Positions 60,914-64,000 of a DNA stretch of 64,000 nt are shown here, piece by piece. Within the stretch, counting starts at the first letter, position 1, and each line of letters begins with the position of its first letter. The stretch comes from Spirosoma arboris (GTDB taxonomy: Bacteria > Bacteroidota > Bacteroidia > Cytophagales > Spirosomataceae): assembly GCF_009754945.1 (NCBI RefSeq), contig NZ_WPIN01000008.1, positions 248,001 to 312,000 of the forward strand, read 5' to 3'. Under the pieces are notes generated by a model that saw nothing but the letters and a program-made list of their open reading frames with translations, did no database searches and was not told the origin of the DNA. Both the position numbers and the translations under genes were made by a program.

Positions 60914-60950
60914 GCTCTCCTTATTTCGCAGAAATGAGGAGAGCTTTTTA
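60914..60950 (+). terminator. Hairpin with T run between DGPF and sigma genes
   Basis: GCTCTCCTTATTTC (60914-60927) pairs with GAAATGAGGAGAGC (60931-60944) with one G-T wobble and is followed by TTTTTA. It is a good rho-independent terminator, so the sigma gene should be expressed less than DGPF or attenuated. Confidence 0.75.
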
Positions 60951-60956
60951 CTCCTG

Positions 60957-62216
60957 ATGTCCAGCGAACCACCCTCTGAATCCAACCAGTTAGTCGCCCA
61001 CCTGTTTCGGCACGAAGCGGGCCGAATTGCTTCTGTCCTGACTTGTATGCTTGGGTTCGATCGACTCGATCTGGCCGAGGATATTGTGCAGGATACAATG
61101 GTGCAGGCTTTGCAGAGTTGGCGTTTTCAGGGTATTCCCGATAATCCGAGTGCGTGGCTTTACCGGGTTGCCCAAAATAAAGCCCTGGATGTTGTTCGGC
61201 GCGAAAGTCGATTCCGGCAGATTAGTGCTGATGTGGAGTATATCCGTCAGCAGGAAACTACCGAACTAATGAGCAATGCCTATTTCTTCGATGATGACAT
61301 CACCGATAGTCAATTGAGAATGTTGTTTGCCATTTGCCACCCAGCTATTGGTGTTGAGTCGCAGATGGCTATGTGCCTGAAAATTCTCTGCGGGCTGAGT
61401 GTCCGGGAGATTGCTGCGGCATTTCTGACGACCGATGAAACAATCTCGAAGCGAATTTACCGGGCCAAAGAGAAAATTCGTCAGGAAAGCATTCAACTAG
61501 AAGTGCCAATTGGACCGCACTTAGCATCCCGACTGGATTCCGTCCTGAAAAGTATTTACCTCCTGTTCAGTGAAGGCTACAATTCGTCGCACCCTGACCA
61601 GCTTATTCGCCAGGATTTATGTGAAGAAGCCATGCGACTTTGTTTGCTGTTGGCCCAAACCCCGCCAACCCAGCAGCCTGCCGTTGATGCATTATTAGCT
61701 TTGATGTGTTTTCAATCCGCTCGCTTCGACGCTCGCACCGACGATACTGGCGGCATTATTTTACTCGCCGATCAGGACCGGAGCCGCTGGAATCAGGAGT
61801 TGATTCGGAAAGGGCATTTGTATCTCAATCGCTCTGCCGAAGGCTCAACGCCTAGTGAGTATCATCTCGAAGCCGGTATTGCCATGCAACATTGCATCGC
61901 TTCATCGTATGATACAACCGACTGGCCAACCGTGTTGCTTTATTATGACTTGTTGCTGGCCCGAAAACCGTCGCCCGTTGTGGCACTCCATCGGGCAGTG
62001 GCGGTAGCAAACGTACGCGGACCTGTGACCGCTATCGATGAAGTTGTTAACCTGTCGGGACTGGATACAATGCACCATTATCACGCAATTCTGGGCGATC
62101 TATACGAAAAGAACGGTCAGCCTGAACCGGCCCGAATTCATTATCGGCGAGCTATCCAGCTAACAGCCTCTATGGCTGAAAAAGAACTGATCGAACGAAA
62201 ACTAAATCGACTGTAA
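60957..62216 (+). CDS. ECF42-type RNA polymerase sigma factor with TPR-like tail
   Basis: 419 residues from ATG 60957; the frame opens with TTG 60912 inside the hairpin, so the inner start is preferred. Sigma region 2 shows LDLAEDIVQDTMVQALQSWR and NPSAWLYRVAQNKALDVVRR; region 4 shows LCGLSVREIAAAFLTTDETI and SKRIYRAKEKIRQESIQLEV. The 200-residue C-terminal extension (LIRKGHLYLNRSAEGS... ALHRAVAVANVRGPVTAID, YHAILGDLYEKNGQPEPARI) is TPR-like. That long tail and the DGPF neighbour define the ECF42 group, which has no anti-sigma factor and is thought to be controlled by its own tail. Confidence 0.93.
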   Translation: MSSEPPSESNQLVAHLFRHEAGRIASVLTCMLGFDRLDLAEDIVQDTMVQALQSWRFQGIPDNPSAWLYRVAQNKALDVVRRESRFRQISADVEYIRQQETTELMSNAYFFDDDITDSQLRMLFAICHPAIGVESQMAMCLKILCGLSVREIAAAFLTTDETISKRIYRAKEKIRQESIQLEVPIGPHLASRLDSVLKSIYLLFSEGYNSSHPDQLIRQDLCEEAMRLCLLLAQTPPTQQPAVDALLALMCFQSARFDARTDDTGGIILLADQDRSRWNQELIRKGHLYLNRSAEGSTPSEYHLEAGIAMQHCIASSYDTTDWPTVLLYYDLLLARKPSPVVALHRAVAVANVRGPVTAIDEVVNLSGLDTMHHYHAILGDLYEKNGQPEPARIHYRRAIQLTASMAEKELIERKLNRL

Positions 62217-62220
62217 GTCA

Positions 62221-62417
62221 TTATTTTTTCACCCGCTTCAGCCATTCGTGGATCACGTGTTGTAACGCTTTTTCTTTCGCGTTACTGTCATCCATATTCG
62301 TAAAGATGGCCATTCGCCGACTGCCTTTATAATCTCCTTCTAATAATCCATTCGGATTTGTTGTAATAGCTATTTCCAGGCACTTACTTTTGTTTTATAT
62401 ACGCCAATAAAGTTCAA
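62221..62417 (-). pseudogene. Small frameshifted gene remnant
   Basis: The minus strand has a protein-like C-terminus (LEGDYKGSRRMAIFTNMDDS then NAKEKALQHVIHEWLKRVKK, stop at 62221-62223). Upstream, another frame continues it (MNFIGVYKTKVSAWK) from a possible TTG start at 62417. The two halves join at the TGGAAATAG sequence with a one-base shift. A perfect -7 element (minus strand TAGATTTG, 62425-62432) lies just upstream, as for an intact gene. Function unknown. Sequencing error cannot be excluded. The rest of the gap 62433-62591 shows nothing convincing. Confidence 0.4.
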
Positions 62418-62424
62418 TTGCCGA

Positions 62425-62432
62425 CAAATCTA
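62425..62432 (-). promoter_or_regulatory. -7 promoter element before the frameshifted remnant
   Basis: Minus strand TAGATTTG matches TAnnTTTG exactly, 7 bases before the possible TTG start at 62417. Confidence 0.35.
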
Positions 62433-62591
62433 AGGGAAAGGTGTATACTATAACTAACTTCTATTTGTAAGTAAATAATTGATTAATAGTAGGTTGTGTC
62501 TATTTGTTTTGTGAGTTGACTAACGAATCTACTGACTTAACGGATTTTTAATCCATTACTGCTGACTGAAAGGCGCACATTCAGAAATCGC

Positions 62592-62599
62592 TATCTTTG
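62592..62599 (+). promoter_or_regulatory. -7 promoter element of the 41-residue membrane protein gene
   Basis: TATCTTTG matches TAnnTTTG exactly and ends 4 bases before ATG 62604, so transcription should start at or next to the start codon. Confidence 0.5.
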
Positions 62600-62603
62600 C
62601 TTT

Positions 62604-62729
62604 ATGAATGAGCGGTTCAAATTGTGGCTTAAGCGCGTTGGCTGGCTTGGCTTTTTCTTCTTTCTCATCAAAGGTCTTCTTTGGTTGATAATTCCATACC
62701 TCATTGCGAAGGGAGTTTTCTCTAAATAA
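62604..62729 (+). CDS. 41-residue membrane protein
   Basis: 41 residues: MNERFKLWLKRVGWLGFFFF followed by LIKGLLWLIIPYLIAKGVFSK. The N-terminus is basic (KLWLKR), then a long hydrophobic helix (about residues 14-38) interrupted by a Lys-Gly. It is too short for standard cut-offs. I have seen very similar small proteins (KxWxKxxGWxGFxFFLIKGLLWL) in Bacteroidota, usually of unknown function. A perfect -7 element 4 bases upstream supports expression. It may be a small inner-membrane protein or a component of a larger complex; the neighbours do not help. Confidence 0.7.
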   Translation: MNERFKLWLKRVGWLGFFFFLIKGLLWLIIPYLIAKGVFSK

Positions 62730-62902
62730 CCTATCAAATAAGGGGGTAAAATGCTAGTTTCTATAAGACCGTACGCTAATAGAATCAGGTTGTCGTACTT
62801 CTGGATTTGATAAATCCGTGTATATTCATTGCTGTGTTTCGAGACACGTGCAGAATGAATCCGAAATCCGGTACGGCTATTATGCAAGTGGTGAGGGGAG
62901 AA

Positions 62903-64000
62903 ATGAGCCGTTGGTTTGGCATAGGAGTGTTGGTAATAGCATGGCTGTTGGCACTGCATGTTCAGGCAAACCATATCATTGGGGGTGACATGAGCATGCG
63001 TGCTGTTGGTACAAAACCCGGCTTGTTTAGAATCCAGTTGAACCAATTTTGGGATGAAACCAAAGTCGTTTCCGGCAACCGGGATGCATTGGTAACCTTG
63101 TTGATTTACCGCAAGCAAAATCCGATATTGGTTGAGCGAATTACACTATATATTAAGGAAACGCTACCCCTTACCTTCGGCAATGCTGCCTGTGCGAACC
63201 TTCGTCAATTAAACTTTTCGCAGGCCCGATACTACGATAATCATCAGTTTGATCCCACGCTCTATACCGATCCTGGAGGCTATTATATAGTCTGGGAGCG
63301 GTGCTGCCGAAATGATGGGTTGACCAATGTAAATAATGCCGTAGCAACTGGGGTTGCCATGACATTTTATTTAGAGTTCCCGCCAATGCTCAAAAATGGC
63401 GTGAATTTTACGAACTCCGCTCCCGAATTTCGCTTACCCAACGGAGACTACATATGTATTAACAAACCGTTTACGTTCGATGCAGGGGCGACGGATGCAG
63501 ATGGTGACCAGCTTCGTTATTCGCTTGTAACACCATTGAATGGCTACACTACCAACATATCACCTGGCGTTACAGACGTTTCGCCCAGAGATAGTTACCC
63601 ACCTATTAGCTGGGCACCGGGGTTTAGTTTAGCTAATGTTATTCCTGGTAACCCTCCATTGAGTATCGATCCCGCTACGGGAGTTTTGCGTGTCCGGGCT
63701 TCTGCCGAAGGTTTGTACCTATTCTCCGTTCAATGTGAGGAGTTTCGGAATGGCGAACGAATTGGTAGTGTGCGCCGGGATTTTATGCTGCCAGTGGTAG
63801 ATTGCTCGAAAAACACGCCCCCGCCTGCGGTTATAATGGCCAGTGGGAAAGTAGCTGCCGATCTTGTCTCATGCAATAGCCAGCCCCTAATATTAGCCGT
63901 CGAAAAAGATCCAGTCTGGGCTTACCAATGGCAAAAAGACGGGAATAATATCCGCGGATCTACCAGCGACACGCTACAGGTACGGGAAGCAGGGGTTTAT
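62903..64000 (+). CDS. Large exported adhesin-like protein, 5' part
   Basis: At least 366 residues, running off the window end. From ATG 62903 the signal is SRWFGIGVLVIAWLLALHVQ; ATG 62855 and 62882 are in frame and possible. The mature start NHIIGGDMSMRAVGTKPGLF and RIQLNQFWDETKV is typical of large Bacteroidota surface proteins with a gliding-associated C-terminal domain, exported by the type IX system. A cadherin or PKD-like module follows (FDAGATDADGDQLRYSLVTP, IDPATGVLRVRASAEGLYLF), then an Ig-like domain with YQWQKDGNNIRGS. Type IX signal and domain count cannot be judged because the C-terminus is absent. Confidence 0.8.
   Translation, partial: MSRWFGIGVLVIAWLLALHVQANHIIGGDMSMRAVGTKPGLFRIQLNQFWDETKVVSGNRDALVTLLIYRKQNPILVERITLYIKETLPLTFGNAACANLRQLNFSQARYYDNHQFDPTLYTDPGGYYIVWERCCRNDGLTNVNNAVATGVAMTFYLEFPPMLKNGVNFTNSAPEFRLPNGDYICINKPFTFDAGATDADGDQLRYSLVTPLNGYTTNISPGVTDVSPRDSYPPISWAPGFSLANVIPGNPPLSIDPATGVLRVRASAEGLYLFSVQCEEFRNGERIGSVRRDFMLPVVDCSKNTPPPAVIMASGKVAADLVSCNSQPLILAVEKDPVWAYQWQKDGNNIRGSTSDTLQVREAGVY

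Noticed and set aside
1..64000. Prophage, integrative element or tRNA-linked island
   Set aside because: No integrase, capsid, tail, transposase or tRNA gene was recognised; the window reads as chromosome with a few local acquisitions.

Overview
The window looks like chromosomal DNA of a Bacteroidota bacterium of the order Cytophagales, most like Spirosoma or a close relative. The evidence is indirect but consistent. There is a gldC gliding gene, a long Bacteroidota-type IspG, a typical Bacteroidota RNase P RNA, DUF6728/DUF4197/DUF4403/DUF2027-Smr proteins, and a large secreted protein of the gliding-associated type. At least ten promoters carry the Bacteroidota -7 element TAnnTTTG, and clear Shine-Dalgarno sites are absent. 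Genus is inference; no search was run.

Layout. 1-6.3 kb: cinA (cut by the window start), a DUF4197 protein, a truncated globin, an ArsC-like protein and a four-gene envelope operon led by a CsgG-like protein. 6.4-9 kb: a TPR histidine kinase with a LytTR response regulator. 9-14.1 kb: gldC, a thioredoxin-fold protein, small conserved genes and ispG. 14.2-20 kb: the most interesting locus, a tight three-gene operon encoding a SIR2-like/TIR protein, a membrane-spanning STAND-type NTPase and an exported WD40 protein with 16 near-identical repeats. This reads as an undescribed or little-described conflict (immune) system. 20-35.6 kb: tandem LpxL-like acyltransferases, WbqC-like, clpC, a GMC oxidoreductase, a PLC/GDPD-like protein, fabG, a VWA protein, a small overlapping gene pair, a PIF1-like helicase and a short EamA protein. 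35.8-42 kb: a Tat-exported phospholipase C followed by ethanolamine permease and eutBC. 42-49 kb: DUF2027-Smr, a DUF4403 lipoprotein, rnpB, an AT-rich serine hydrolase, and rpsP-rimM-trmD. 49-64 kb: an AsmA-like/GT51 transglycosylase, a four-helix-bundle gene boxed by inverted repeats, rluD, an ACC deaminase-like enzyme, an acyl-CoA dehydrogenase and a kinase that together resemble a 4-hydroxyacid pathway, tsaC, slyD, an ECF42-type sigma factor with its DGPF partner, a 41-residue membrane protein and a partial adhesin-like gene.

A second theme is the intergenic DNA. Many junctions hold long imperfect hairpins, each built from its own short repeated word. Some overlap coding ends, one seems to encode a signal peptide, one lies inside the P12 arm of RNase P RNA, and a pair encloses the four-helix-bundle gene like a displaced 23S rRNA intervening sequence.
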